In this document: positions 49,272-58,369 of the stretch, one piece after another | How positions within the stretch are numbered: position 1 is the first letter of the stretch | Layout of the letters: the number at the start of each line of letters is the position of its first letter | NCBI RefSeq assembly: GCF_011752525.1 | Contig: NZ_VWXI01000007.1 | Coordinates: 124,001 to 188,000, forward strand | From: Pantoea sp. Cy-639 | Lineage (GTDB): Bacteria; Pseudomonadota; Gammaproteobacteria; Pseudomonadales; Pseudomonadaceae | DNA length: 64,000 nt | Reading direction: 5' to 3' | The notes under the pieces: generated by a model | What the model was told of the DNA's origin: nothing | Database searches by the model: none | What the model saw: the letters and a program-made list of their open reading frames with translations, nothing else | Position numbers and translations under genes: made by a program

Positions 49272-49429
49272 TTCGTACTCCTGAAAAATGTATGTCGGTC
49301 TATCAGGCCCTGGGGGCTGCCTTGCAGCTCGCCCTGCATGGGGGGGCTGCGATTCAATCAGGCGACACGGGGCACTCCTGGAGCGGCCTTGTGTCGCGAA
49401 AGGGGCGCCACGCCCCCCTGGCAATACGG

Positions 49430-49765
49430 TCAGGCAGAGGGCTGGCGCGCAGCCTTCTCATCGTGCCCGGAAAGCCCGAAGCGGCGCTCCAGCTCATCGA
49501 GCACCGCCTGTGGATGCTGGCCCAGCGCGCTGAGCATGACCAGGCTATGGAACCACAGGTCTGCGGTCTCATAGATGACATCGCTGTAATCCTTGCTCAC
49601 GGCGGCATCCTTGGCGGCGATGATGGTCTCCACCGACTCCTCGCCGAGCTTTTCGAGAATCTTGTTCAGCCCCTTGTGATACAGGCTGGCTACATAGCTG
49701 CTGTCGGGGGCGGCCTGCTTGCGCTGTTCGAGCACTTCGGCCAGGCGGGTCAGGGTGTCGCTCAT
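49430..49765 (-). CDS. hisE: Phosphoribosyl-ATP pyrophosphatase HisE
   Basis: A 111-aa MazG-like enzyme hydrolysing phosphoribosyl-ATP to phosphoribosyl-AMP, step two of histidine synthesis. [20 protein letters not shown] (the EExxE metal site) and [17 protein letters not shown] are typical. In Pseudomonas, HisE and HisI are separate proteins, as here; hisI ends two bases before the hisE start. Confidence 0.96.
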   Translation of the reverse strand: MSDTLTRLAEVLEQRKQAAPDSSYVASLYHKGLNKILEKLGEESVETIIAAKDAAVSKDYSDVIYETADLWFHSLVMLSALGQHPQAVLDELERRFGLSGHDEKAARQPSA

Positions 49766-49767
49766 GT

Positions 49768-50160
49768 TCAGTGTCCTGCGCTGTAGATGGCGTCCGGGTC
49801 CTTGAGGACCGGATCGACGGTTTTCCACTGGCCGTCTTCGTAGACGCGGTAGAAGCAGCTTTCACGACCAGTATGGCAGGCGATATGGCCGAGCTGTTCG
49901 ACCATCAGGATGATCACGTCGGCGTCGCAGTCCAGGCGCATTTCGTGCAGTTTCTGCACATGGCCTGACTCTTCGCCCTTGCGCCACAGCTTGCCCCGCG
50001 AGCGCGACCAGTAGATGGCGCGATGCTCGGCGGCGGTCAGGGCGAGGGATTCACGGTTCATCCAGGCCATCATCAGCACGCGCCCGGTCTTGTGGTCCTG
50101 GGCGATCGCCGGTACCAGGCCATCGCTGTTCCACTTGATCTCGTCCAGCCAGTCTTTCAT
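49768..50160 (-). CDS. hisI: Phosphoribosyl-AMP cyclohydrolase HisI
   Basis: A 130-aa zinc enzyme opening the adenine ring of phosphoribosyl-AMP, step three of histidine synthesis. [20 protein letters not shown], the Asp-rich [12 protein letters not shown] and the Cys ligands [13 protein letters not shown] are diagnostic. The ATG at 50160 ([15 protein letters not shown]) follows GGAG; a TTG four codons upstream is less likely. It forms a two-gene unit with hisE. Confidence 0.96.
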   Translation of the reverse strand: MKDWLDEIKWNSDGLVPAIAQDHKTGRVLMMAWMNRESLALTAAEHRAIYWSRSRGKLWRKGEESGHVQKLHEMRLDCDADVIILMVEQLGHIACHTGRESCFYRVYEDGQWKTVDPVLKDPDAIYSAGH

Positions 50161-50233
50161 CGTCGACTCCAAACCGGGCCCGCTCCCGTACCGGGCCCCT
50201 GTGCGCTAGTGTGCCAGCCAGCCGCGCGGCTGG

Positions 50234-51847
50234 CTATCGGCGCACGATTAGGTAAAGGCCCGCAGCCAGCATCAGCCAGGCTGGCCAGGCGGCCGGGGCG
50301 CTGAGGCTGACGGCGCCGGCGGCCAGGGTGGCGCCGCCGCCGAGCAGGCCGGCACCGAGCAGGCGCAGCGCCCAGTTGTCACCAGCACGGCGCTGCTCAG
50401 GCTGTTGCGGGTCGTTCAGGTGTGGCTGCGACAGGCGTTCGAGCAGGTCACGGGTCATGTCGGCCAGGTGCGGCAACTGCTCGGCCTGGTTGTACAGGTT
50501 GCCGATCACCGCCTTGGGGCTCATGCGCTCGCGCATCCAGCGCTCCAGGAACGGCTTGGCGGTGCTCCACAGGTCCAAGTCGGGGTACAGCTGACGACCC
50601 AGGCCCTCGATGTTGAGCAGAGTCTTCTGCAGCAGCACCAGCTGTGGCTGGACTTCCATGTTGAAGCGCCGGGCGGTCTGGAACAGACGCATCAGCACCT
50701 GGCCGAAGGAGATGTCCTTCAGCGGTTTTTCGAAGATCGGCTCGCACACGGTGCGGATCGCCGCTTCGAACTCGTTGACCTTGGTCTGCGCCGGTACCCA
50801 GCCCGAATCGATGTGCAACTGGGCGACGCGGCGGTAGTCACGCTTGAAGAAGGCAATCAGGTTGCGCGCCAGGTAGTCCTGGTCCTCGGACGTCAGGCTG
50901 CCGACGATGCCGCAGTCGATGGCGATGTATTGCGGGCTCCACGGCTTGACCGTGCTGACGAAGATATTGCCTGGGTGCATGTCGGCGTGGAAGAAGCTGT
51001 CGCGGAACACCTGGGTGAAAAACACCTCGACGCCGCGCTCGGCAAGCATCTTCATGTCGGTGCGCTGGTCGGCCAGGGTCGCCATGTCGGTGACCGGCAC
51101 GCCGTAGATGCGTTCCATCACCAGCACCTTGGGCCGGCAGAAGTCCCAGTAGACCTGGGGTACGTACATCAGCTCGGAACCTTCGAAGTTGCGCCGCAGC
51201 TGGCTGGCGTTGGCGGCCTCGCGCAGCAGGTCGAGCTCGTCGTAGATAGTCTTCTCGTAGTCGCCGACGATTTCCACCGGGTGCAACCGGCGAGCATCGG
51301 CCGAGGCGCGCTCGGCGGCCTTGGCGATCAGGAACAACCAGGCCAGGTCCTGGGCGATCACCGGCTTCAGGCCCGGACGCACCACCTTGACCACCACTTC
51401 TTCGCCACTCTTGAGGCGCGCGGCGTGCACCTGAGCCACCGAGGCCGAGGCCAGCGGCTCGACGTCGAAGCGGCTGAATACCTCGCCGACCTTGGCGCCG
51501 AGCTGTTCCTCGATCAGTGCCACGGCGTGCTTCGGATCGAACGGTGGCACCCGGTCCTGCAGCAGCATCAGCTCGTCGGCGATGTCGGTGGGCAGCAGGT
51601 CGCGGCGGGTGGAGAGCAACTGGCCGAACTTGATGAAGATCGGCCCCAGGTCCTGCAGTGCCAGGCGCAGGCGTGCGCCACGGCTGAGCTCGGACGGCTT
51701 GCGCGGCAGCCAGCGCCAGGGCATCAGCAGGCGCAGGCTGGCCAACCACCAGGGCAGCAGGGGCTGTTCGAACAGCAGGTCATCGAGACGGTAGCGGATC
51801 ACCACGCGCTGGATGCGGAAGAGACGGCGGACGGCGAGCAGCTTCAT
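50234..51847 (-). CDS. ubiB: Ubiquinone biosynthesis protein kinase-like UbiB
   Basis: A 537-aa ABC1/ADCK-family atypical kinase or ATPase required for ubiquinone synthesis. The KxGQ motif ([16 protein letters not shown]), the Ala-rich loop [20 protein letters not shown], and the catalytic region [13 protein letters not shown] with DCGIVG are present. The C-terminus (about 500-537) has two hydrophobic spans ending LYLIVRR, anchoring it to the membrane. It overlaps ubiJ by 4 bases. Confidence 0.96.
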   Translation of the reverse strand: MKLLAVRRLFRIQRVVIRYRLDDLLFEQPLLPWWLASLRLLMPWRWLPRKPSELSRGARLRLALQDLGPIFIKFGQLLSTRRDLLPTDIADELMLLQDRVPPFDPKHAVALIEEQLGAKVGEVFSRFDVEPLASASVAQVHAARLKSGEEVVVKVVRPGLKPVIAQDLAWLFLIAKAAERASADARRLHPVEIVGDYEKTIYDELDLLREAANASQLRRNFEGSELMYVPQVYWDFCRPKVLVMERIYGVPVTDMATLADQRTDMKMLAERGVEVFFTQVFRDSFFHADMHPGNIFVSTVKPWSPQYIAIDCGIVGSLTSEDQDYLARNLIAFFKRDYRRVAQLHIDSGWVPAQTKVNEFEAAIRTVCEPIFEKPLKDISFGQVLMRLFQTARRFNMEVQPQLVLLQKTLLNIEGLGRQLYPDLDLWSTAKPFLERWMRERMSPKAVIGNLYNQAEQLPHLADMTRDLLERLSQPHLNDPQQPEQRRAGDNWALRLLGAGLLGGGATLAAGAVSLSAPAAWPAWLMLAAGLYLIVRR

Positions 51848-52470
51848 GCGTTATCGCTGGTATCAGGAGTGTGGGCGGCGAGGCGGCGCAGGCGCGCCTC
51901 GAGGCGTTCAATATCGACCTTCAGTGCATCGAGCTCGCTGAAGGCGGCTTCGGCTTCGCGTTTGCCGACCAGGGTGCGGGACTCTTCGGCCAGGTATTCG
52001 CTGAGGCTCTGGCTGAATCGGGCCAGGCCCTGCCGGGTCCAGCGCGCCCGCAGGCGCACATGGCCGGCGATCAGCGCGGTGGGCACGGGGCCCAGCCAGC
52101 GCTGCAGCTCGTGCTCCCAGTCCAGGTCGAGGTCCTGCAGGATGGCGAACAGATCGAGCAGCACCGCGCTGTCGCCATGCAGCCCGACTTGCGGGCTGTG
52201 CAGCACCGCGGTCTTGTCCTTGGCCAGGGCCAGTTGCGCCAGGCGCCCGGCGGGGGCGCGCAGGGTGCAGTCGACGTCACCTTCCCAGTGGGCGGCGAGC
52301 ATCAGCCCCTCTTCATCGGGCAGTACGAACAGCTTCAGGGCCGGTTGCACGCAGTCGATCTCGATCACCTTGCCCTCGAGCGCGGCCAGGCGCGGCAGTG
52401 CCGTGCTGTCCATGCGCAGGACCCGGTTGAGCCCGTGCTCGACGCTGGCGAGCAGGCCGGCCAGGAGCAT
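51844..52470 (-). CDS. ubiJ: Ubiquinone biosynthesis accessory factor UbiJ
   Basis: A 208-aa SCP2-domain protein that holds lipid intermediates in the soluble Ubi complex. The N-terminal SCP2-like part ([38 protein letters not shown]) is followed by a C-terminal coiled coil ([20 protein letters not shown]) thought to bind partner UbiK. The ATG at 52470 overlaps the ubiE stop (TGATG), and the end overlaps ubiB, so the three genes are tightly coupled. Confidence 0.92.
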   Translation of the reverse strand: MLLAGLLASVEHGLNRVLRMDSTALPRLAALEGKVIEIDCVQPALKLFVLPDEEGLMLAAHWEGDVDCTLRAPAGRLAQLALAKDKTAVLHSPQVGLHGDSAVLLDLFAILQDLDLDWEHELQRWLGPVPTALIAGHVRLRARWTRQGLARFSQSLSEYLAEESRTLVGKREAEAAFSELDALKVDIERLEARLRRLAAHTPDTSDNA

Positions 52471-53240
52471 CAGGGCTTGATTCCCCGGTGCACGGCGACA
52501 ATGCCGCTGGTCATGTTGTGGTAGCTGACGCGGTCGAAACCGGCCTCGACCATCATGGCCTTGAGGGTTTCCTGGTCGGGGTGCATGCGGATCGACTCGG
52601 CGAGGTAGCGATAGCTTTCGGAGTCGTTGGTGATCAGCTTGCCGGCCAATGGCATGAAGGCGAACGAGTAGGCGTCGTAGGCCTTGGACATCAGCTTGTT
52701 GGTCGGCTTGGAGAACTCCAGGATCAGCAGGCGGCCGCCTGGCTTGAGCACCCGCAGCATCGAGCGGATCGCCTCGTCCTTGTGGGTGACGTTGCGCAGG
52801 CCGAAGGCGATGGTCACGCAATCGAAGTGGTTGTCCGGGAACGGCAGCTTCTCGGCGTCGGCCTGGACGAACTCGATGTTGCCGGCCACGCCGCGGTCGA
52901 GCAGGCGGTCACGGCCGACCTTGAGCATCGAGTCGTTGATGTCGGCGAGCACCACTTGGCCAGTAGGGCCGACCAGGCGCGAGAACTTGGCGGCCAGGTC
53001 ACCGGTACCGCCGGCGATGTCCAGTACGCGGTTGCCGCTGCGCACCCCGGACAGCTCGATGGTGAAGCGCTTCCACAGGCGGTGCATGCCGCCGGAGAGC
53101 ACGTCGTTCATCAGGTCGTACTTGGCGGCCACGGAGTGGAAGACCTCGGCGACTTTCTTCGCCTTCTGGCTTTCCGGCACGTCCTGGTAGCCGAAGTGGG
53201 TGGTGGGTTCGGCGTGGTCGCCTTTGCGCTGGTCGGTCAT
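52470..53240 (-). CDS. ubiE: Demethylmenaquinone/2-octaprenyl C-methyltransferase UbiE
   Basis: A 256-aa SAM-dependent methyltransferase adding the C-methyl group in ubiquinone synthesis. Motif [18 protein letters not shown], the [21 protein letters not shown] region and the C-terminal [18 protein letters not shown] are all typical of UbiE/COQ5. It is the first gene of ubiE-ubiJ-ubiB and is divergent from the PHA-associated small gene. Confidence 0.96.
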   Translation of the reverse strand: MTDQRKGDHAEPTTHFGYQDVPESQKAKKVAEVFHSVAAKYDLMNDVLSGGMHRLWKRFTIELSGVRSGNRVLDIAGGTGDLAAKFSRLVGPTGQVVLADINDSMLKVGRDRLLDRGVAGNIEFVQADAEKLPFPDNHFDCVTIAFGLRNVTHKDEAIRSMLRVLKPGGRLLILEFSKPTNKLMSKAYDAYSFAFMPLAGKLITNDSESYRYLAESIRMHPDQETLKAMMVEAGFDRVSYHNMTSGIVAVHRGIKP

Positions 53241-53365
53241 TTCGCTTCACCAGAAAAAAATTACCGCCATTCTATGGGCAACGGGCGGTTTTGTCTTGGC
53301 AGGGTGTGTCGCCGGGCGGTCGGGGGCATAATGCGGCCATTGTCTTCATATCCAGGAACACCCGC

Positions 53366-53641
53366 ATGACCCAGATCAGCGTCGAACGCAAACACTCCCT
53401 CGGCCGCGAGGCCGCCCGTGCCAAGGCCGAGGCGCTGGTGGACCGGTTGAGCCGTGAGTACGACCTCAAGGCGCGCTGGAACGGCGATCGCGTCGAGGTG
53501 TCGCGCAGCGGCGCCAATGGCAGTGTGCAGATCGGTGAGGACAGCATCCGGGTCGAGCTGAAGCTGGGCATGATGCTGTCGATGATGAGCTCCAGCATCA
53601 AGGGCGAGATCGAGCGGGCGCTGGACAAGGCGCTGGCCTGA
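53366..53641 (+). CDS. Polyhydroxyalkanoic acid system family protein
   Basis: A 91-aa protein of the PHA_gran_rgn type, found beside PHA genes in many proteobacteria; role unknown. It is a small alpha/beta protein: N-terminal VERKHSLGREAARAKAEALVDRLSREYDL, then beta strands (VEVSRSGANGSVQIGEDSIRVEL) and a C-terminal helix. The ATG at 53366 sits next to the family's usual MTQISVERKHSLG. It is about 180 bases upstream of phaI. Confidence 0.85.
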   Translation: MTQISVERKHSLGREAARAKAEALVDRLSREYDLKARWNGDRVEVSRSGANGSVQIGEDSIRVELKLGMMLSMMSSSIKGEIERALDKALA

Positions 53642-53654
53642 CACTGCGAATCCC

Positions 53655-53697
53655 ACGCTGTTTGCGGGCGCGGGCGTTGTGAAGCCCGCTCCCACAA
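53655..53697. repeat. REP element upstream of phaI
   Basis: GCGGGCGCGGGCGTTGTGAAGCCCGCTCCCACAAAGC contains an inverted REP core. The remaining bases to 53821 hold the phaI leader, with no clear sigma54 motif. Confidence 0.6.
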
Positions 53698-53821
53698 AGC
53701 TCCCAGCGTCTCGTAGCGCCGCACCTTAGGGTGAGGATTCTAATTTTTCCGCCTACCTTCACGCTCAAGCCCAACCCCCGGGCAGTTCCTCCCTCCTTCA
53801 AATGAGCATGAGGTGCAGAGC

Positions 53822-54244
53822 ATGGCCAAAGTGAATCTCAAGAAAAAAGATGACGCCCAAGGCAATACCCTGGGCGAGGTGCGCGGCTACGCGCGCAAGA
53901 TCTGGCTGGCAGGCATCGGTGCCTACGCCCGGGTCGGCCAGGAAGGTTCCGATTACTTCAAGGAGCTGGTCAAGGCTGGCGAAGGCGTCGAGAAGCGTGG
54001 CAAGAAACGCATCGACAAGGAGCTGCATGCCGCCAATGGCCAGATCGATGAGGCCGCCCAGGAAGTGAGCCGGGTGCGTGGCAAGGTCGAGGTCCAGCTG
54101 AACAAGATCGAGCAGGCTTTCGACGCGCGTGTCGGGCGCGCCTTGAATCGCCTTGGCATTCCGTCTAAACATGACGTTGAGGCGTTGTCCATCAAGCTTG
54201 AACAGCTGCATGAGCTGCTCGAGCGTGTCGCGCGCAAACCATAA
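53822..54244 (+). CDS. phaI: PHA granule phasin PhaI
   Basis: A 140-aa phasin coating medium-chain-length PHA granules. The phasin core is visible: EVRGYARKIWLAGIGAYARVGQEGSDYFKELVKAGEGVEKRGKK, followed by a long amphipathic coiled coil. The ATG at 53822 follows GAGG; a GTG three codons upstream is less likely. It lies 10 bases before phaF, so the two form one operon, known to be regulated by PhaD. Confidence 0.96.
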   Translation: MAKVNLKKKDDAQGNTLGEVRGYARKIWLAGIGAYARVGQEGSDYFKELVKAGEGVEKRGKKRIDKELHAANGQIDEAAQEVSRVRGKVEVQLNKIEQAFDARVGRALNRLGIPSKHDVEALSIKLEQLHELLERVARKP

Positions 54245-54254
54245 GGAGAGCAGG

Positions 54255-54995
54255 ATGGCTGGCAAGAAGAACACCGAGAAAGAAGGCAGCTCCTGGATCG
54301 GCGGAATCGAGAAGTATTCCCGCAAGATCTGGTTGGCTGGCCTGGGTATCTACTCCAAGATCGACCAGGATGGTTCGAAGCTGTTCGATACGCTGGTGAA
54401 GGATGGCGAGAAGGCCGAGAAGCAGGCGAAGAAAACCGCCGAAGACGTGGCCGACAGCGCCAAGTCGTCGACTACTTCGCGTGTTTCGGGCGTCAAGGAC
54501 CGCGCGTTGGGCAAGTGGAGCGAGCTCGAGGAAGCTTTCGACAAGCGCCTGAACAGCGCCATCTCGCGCCTGGGTGTGCCGAGCCGCAACGAGATCAAGG
54601 CCCTGCACCAGCAGGTCGATACCTTGACCAAGCAGATCGAGAAACTGACCGGTGCGTCGGTGACCCCGGTCTCCAAGGCCGCTGCGAGCAAGACCGCCGC
54701 CAAGCCGCTGGCCAAGGCTGCTGCCAAGCCGGCTGCGAAGACCGCCACGGCCAAGCCTGCGGCGAAAACCGCAGCGGCAAGACCAGCCGCCAAGCCTGCC
54801 GCCAAGCCCGTAGCGGCGAAAGCGGCTGCCAAGCCGGCGGCCAAACCGGCCGTGGCGAAAAAGCCAGCGGTGAAGAAAGCCCCGGCCAAGCCCGCAGCCG
54901 CCAAGCCCGCAGCGCCGGCACCTGCCGCAGCGCCAAGCGCGGCACCCGCCGGCAACCCGCCGTCGGCACCCGTGAGCGCAGCCACCCAGGCCTGA
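54255..54995 (+). CDS. phaF: PHA granule-associated, histone-like protein PhaF
   Basis: A 246-aa two-part protein. The N-terminal phasin domain (about 1-135) parallels PhaI: KYSRKIWLAGLGIYSKIDQDGSKLFDTLVKDGEKAEKQ and a short leucine-zipper-like helix. The C-terminal half is a run of AAKPAAK-type repeats (about 145-225), a histone H1-like tail that binds DNA and ties granules to the nucleoid. Repeat number can vary between strains. Translation starts after AAGGAGAG. Confidence 0.97.
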   Translation: MAGKKNTEKEGSSWIGGIEKYSRKIWLAGLGIYSKIDQDGSKLFDTLVKDGEKAEKQAKKTAEDVADSAKSSTTSRVSGVKDRALGKWSELEEAFDKRLNSAISRLGVPSRNEIKALHQQVDTLTKQIEKLTGASVTPVSKAAASKTAAKPLAKAAAKPAAKTATAKPAAKTAAARPAAKPAAKPVAAKAAAKPAAKPAVAKKPAVKKAPAKPAAAKPAAPAPAAAPSAAPAGNPPSAPVSAATQA

Positions 54996-55010
54996 CCGCG
55001 CGTCACACTA

Positions 55011-55065
55011 TTGCGGGGCGAACCCACTCCCACGGGTATCTCGTGGGAGCAGGCTCGCCCCGCGA
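55011..55065. repeat. REPIN between convergent phaF and phaD
   Basis: TTGCGGGGCGAACCCACTCCCACG and its inverted partner CGTGGGAGCAGGCTCGCCCCGCGA with a 7-base loop form a strong hairpin. It lies between the 3' ends of two PHA operons and can stop both. Confidence 0.8.
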
Positions 55066-55070
55066 TCATT

Positions 55071-55685
55071 TCAGCCTTCCAGGTAGCGCATCGCCAACTG
55101 CTCCGCCGCCGCCCGCGCCGGTGCCTGCAGGTGCGGCGCCACCAGCATCATCACCTGGTACACCACCACGCCCACATCCCCCTCGCGTCCGAGCACCCGC
55201 TGGTAGTCCAGCGAGCACATCAGGGTCAGGGTGATCTGTTCCACCAATTGCCCCAGTGCCTGGGTCTCGCTGGTCACCTGGCCCTGGCTCTTGAGGCTGG
55301 CCAGCAGTGCGGCGAGGGTGCGCTTGAGGGCGTTGATCAGGCTGCGCATGCCCCGGGCCAGCTTGGGCAGGCGCCCGGTCAGGTTGGACAGGTCCTGGAA
55401 CAGAAAGCGGTACTGGGCCATGCGCTCGACGATCAGGTGCAGGAACAGCCAGTAGTCCTCGGCATCCAGGCGCACGTCCAGAGGTGGGTCGAGCAGCGGC
55501 ATCAGGGCCTCTTCGAAGCGCTCGAACAAGCCGTGCACCAGCGGCTCCTTGCCATGGAAGTGGTAGTACAGGTTGCCCGGGCTGATGCCTAGCTCGTTGG
55601 CGATCTCAAGCGTCGAGACATTGGGCTCGCCCTGCTGGTTGAACAGTTGCAGGGCGCACTCGAGGATACGGTCACGGGTCTTCAT
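55071..55685 (-). CDS. phaD: TetR-family regulator PhaD
   Basis: A 204-aa TetR-type transcription factor that activates the phaC1 and phaI promoters, probably sensing an acyl-CoA-type intermediate. The helix-turn-helix is in ILECALQLFNQQGEPNVSTLEIANELGISPGNLYYHFHGKEPLV. The ATG at 55685 follows the phaC2 stop by 5 bases; the long frame to 56582 is an out-of-register shadow of phaC2. Last gene of phaC1ZC2D. Confidence 0.95.
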   Translation of the reverse strand: MKTRDRILECALQLFNQQGEPNVSTLEIANELGISPGNLYYHFHGKEPLVHGLFERFEEALMPLLDPPLDVRLDAEDYWLFLHLIVERMAQYRFLFQDLSNLTGRLPKLARGMRSLINALKRTLAALLASLKSQGQVTSETQALGQLVEQITLTLMCSLDYQRVLGREGDVGVVVYQVMMLVAPHLQAPARAAAEQLAMRYLEG

Positions 55686-55690
55686 CCGGT

Positions 55691-57373
55691 TCAGCGCGCC
55701 ATGACGTAGGTGCCGGGCGCCGGGCCGAGCGGTGGATAGGTGGCGTTGCCCAGTTCGTCGCGCGGCGCCTTGAGCGTGCCGGAGCGCTGGCTGATCCACT
55801 CCAGCCACAACGGCCACCAGCTGCCGTCCTGGCGTTCGGCATCGTGGAACCAGGCGCGGGGGTCGCTGGACAGTCGCTCGTTGTGCAGGAAGTAGGCCTT
55901 GGGGTTGCCCGGTGGGTTGATGATGCTCTGGATATGCCCGCTGTTGGACAGCACGAAGCGGCGTTCGCCGCCGAGCAGCAGGGCCGAGCGGTACACCGCG
56001 TCCCAGGGGGTGATGTGGTCGTTGCTGCCGGCCACGGTGAAGCTGTCGAGGTCGACCTGCTTGAGGTCGACAGGTGTGCCGCACACCTCCAGGCCTTCGG
56101 GGAAGGTCAGCGGGTTGAGCTTGAAGAAGTCCAGCAGCTCGCCATGCAGCGCGGCGGGCAGGCGGGTGCTGTCGGCATTCCAGTAGAGGATGTCGAAGGC
56201 CGGCGGTTTCTTGCCCATCAGGTAGTTGTTGACCCAGTAGTTCCAGATCAGGTCGTTGGGCCGCATCCAGGCGAAGATCCGTGCCACCTCGCCGCCATCC
56301 AGCACGCCGCGCTGGTAGGAACGGCGCTTGGCCGCCTCCAGGGTCTGCTCGTCGGCGAACAGGCTGGCGGGGCTTTCGAAGTGGCAGTCGAGCAGGCTGA
56401 CCAGGTAGGTGGCGCTGCGCACCTTGCGCAGTTGCTTCCTGGCCTGCAGATGGCCCTGCAGGGCGGCCATGGTCAGCCCGCCGGCGCAGGCGCCCATGAG
56501 GTTGGGGTCGCGGCTGCCGCTGATGCTGCGGCAGGCGTTGAGCGCCTCCTCCAGGGCTTGTACGTAGCTCGACAGGCCCCATTCACGATGGCGCGGGTCG
56601 GGGTTGCGCCAGCTGATCATGAACACCTGCAGGCCGTTCTTGAGCATGTACTGGACGAAGCTGTTGGTCGGGCCGAGGTCGAATACATAGAACTTGTTGA
56701 TCTGCGGTGGCACCACCAGCAAGGGCCGGCCGTACTGCCGTTCACTCATGGGCTTGTACTGGATCAGCTCAAGTTGCTCGTTGCGAAATACTACCGCGCC
56801 AGGGGTGGCAGCGAGGTTGCCGCCGACCTCGAAGGCATGCTCGTCCACCTGGCGGGGCAGGCCGTCGTTGTGGCGCAGGTCGTCGAGCAGATGGCTGGCG
56901 CCGCGCAGCAGGCTCTGGCCGCCGGTGTTGAACAGCTCCTTGACCGCCTGAGGGTTGAGCAGCGTGTTGCTCGGGGCCACGGCATCGCTGATCAGGTTGA
57001 ACAGGAATTGCGCCCGGGCGCGGTCGTCGTCGCCCAGGGCGCTTTCCTCGATCCACAGGCGGGTCTGCTTCTGCCAGGCCAGGTAGGCCTGCAGGCTGCG
57101 GCGATAGAGCGGGTTCTGACTCCAGGTCGGGTCGCTGAAGCGTGTGTCGCGCGGGTGTGGCTGGAATGGCGTTTCGCCCAGCATCACCCGCCCCAGCGTG
57201 CCGCCGAGCTTGAGCAGGTGGTGGGCGGTGTACAGGGGATGGCGCAGGCCATGGCGGCCGACATGGCGCAAGGTCGAGAGCAGGTCGCGGCCGCGCAGGC
57301 CATTGATCGCATTCTGCAGGGTCATGCTGGTGGCGGGGGCCGGTGTCGTCCCTGATGCCGGTTTGTCTTTCAT
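55691..57373 (-). CDS. phaC2: Class II PHA synthase 2
   Basis: A 560-aa synthase polymerising (R)-3-hydroxyacyl-CoA (C6-C14) into medium-chain-length PHA. The lipase-like box GACAGG has the catalytic Cys at 296; Asp and His of the triad lie in FTVAGSNDHITPW and the NSGHIQSI segment. Other class II signatures: VPPQINKFYVFDLGP and MRPNDLIWNYWVNNYLMG. Alpha/beta hydrolase fold in the C-terminal two thirds. It follows phaZ by 81 bases. Confidence 0.97.
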   Translation of the reverse strand: MKDKPASGTTPAPATSMTLQNAINGLRGRDLLSTLRHVGRHGLRHPLYTAHHLLKLGGTLGRVMLGETPFQPHPRDTRFSDPTWSQNPLYRRSLQAYLAWQKQTRLWIEESALGDDDRARAQFLFNLISDAVAPSNTLLNPQAVKELFNTGGQSLLRGASHLLDDLRHNDGLPRQVDEHAFEVGGNLAATPGAVVFRNEQLELIQYKPMSERQYGRPLLVVPPQINKFYVFDLGPTNSFVQYMLKNGLQVFMISWRNPDPRHREWGLSSYVQALEEALNACRSISGSRDPNLMGACAGGLTMAALQGHLQARKQLRKVRSATYLVSLLDCHFESPASLFADEQTLEAAKRRSYQRGVLDGGEVARIFAWMRPNDLIWNYWVNNYLMGKKPPAFDILYWNADSTRLPAALHGELLDFFKLNPLTFPEGLEVCGTPVDLKQVDLDSFTVAGSNDHITPWDAVYRSALLLGGERRFVLSNSGHIQSIINPPGNPKAYFLHNERLSSDPRAWFHDAERQDGSWWPLWLEWISQRSGTLKAPRDELGNATYPPLGPAPGTYVMAR

Positions 57374-57454
57374 GCCAACACTCCATCGTCAGGCCAGCAG
57401 GTGCTGGAACACAGCAAGGGCAGGCCGGCGCTGGATCCTTGCGCCGGCCGGTAG

Positions 57455-58306
57455 TCAGTTGCCGGCGGCAGGTCGCGGATGCATGACTGCGCGCTGGCGC
57501 TCTTGCTGGAGGAATTTCATGATGATCGGGGCGACGGCCTCGGCCCGGGTGATCAGGAACAGATGGCCATCGTCGATTATGTGTAGCTGCGCATTGGGAA
57601 TTCGCCAGGCCAGCAGGCGCATGTTGATCAGTGGGATCAGCGGGTCGTCGTCGCCGGCCAGCACCAGGGTGGGCTGGTGGATCTTGTGCAGCCAGTGGAT
57701 GCTGGTCCAGCCAAGGCCGGCGAACAGCTGCCAGTAGTAACCGACCTTGCCGCCGGAGCGGACTTTCGAGGCGTGGTGCAGGGCCAGGTCCGGGTCACGG
57801 CGGAAACCGCCGCCATAGATCAGCGGCGCGATGCGGACCACATGGGAGGGCTGGATGTAGCGCCGGGGGCTGGCCATCATCCACAGCACCTTGGGCTTGC
57901 CCGGGACCATCACCGCACCGGCGGCGGTGGCCGCCAGCACCAGTTTCTTGCAGCGCTCGGGATAGTCGTGGGCGAACTGCTGGGCCAGGGCCCCACCCCA
58001 GGACACGCCGATCACGTTGACCTGGCCGTAGTCGAGATAGTCGAGCATGCGCGCGGTGAGCTTGGCCAGGCCGGGGAAACGGTAGGGGTGGCGTGGCGTC
58101 GACGAGCCGCCGACGCCTGGCACGTCGAAGGCGATGACCTCGAGGTCCGGGTCGAGCGCCTCGATGAACGGAAAAACAAGCTCGAGGTTGGCGCCGATGC
58201 CGTTGAAGATCAGCAATGGCGTCAGGTGCGGCTTGCCTGGGCGGACCGCGGTGCGGATGGACTGGTTGTCCAGCTCGACAGTCCTGAAGATGTACGGTTG
58301 CGGCAT
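57455..58306 (-). CDS. phaZ: Intracellular PHA depolymerase PhaZ
   Basis: A 283-aa serine hydrolase that mobilises stored medium-chain-length PHA. Nucleophile Ser102 is in NVIGVSWGGALAQ (GxSxG); the oxyanion region LLIFNGIGANLELVFPF, the Asp in LAGDDDPLIP and the His in IIDDGHLFL complete the site. The ATG at 58306 (MPQPYIFRTVELD) gives the family length. It sits between the two synthases, so synthesis and turnover genes share a transcript. Confidence 0.96.
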   Translation of the reverse strand: MPQPYIFRTVELDNQSIRTAVRPGKPHLTPLLIFNGIGANLELVFPFIEALDPDLEVIAFDVPGVGGSSTPRHPYRFPGLAKLTARMLDYLDYGQVNVIGVSWGGALAQQFAHDYPERCKKLVLAATAAGAVMVPGKPKVLWMMASPRRYIQPSHVVRIAPLIYGGGFRRDPDLALHHASKVRSGGKVGYYWQLFAGLGWTSIHWLHKIHQPTLVLAGDDDPLIPLINMRLLAWRIPNAQLHIIDDGHLFLITRAEAVAPIIMKFLQQERQRAVMHPRPAAGN

Positions 58307-58369
58307 ACGCGTAACTCTAGGGTGGCGTAGCGTGTAGACGCGCCGGGCGGCGCGCCAGCACGGGTTCAC

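Noticed and set aside
55071..56582. Extended 503-codon frame upstream of phaD
   Set aside because: Residues before MKTRDRILE are a shadow of phaC2 in another frame; the TetR domain starts exactly at 55685.
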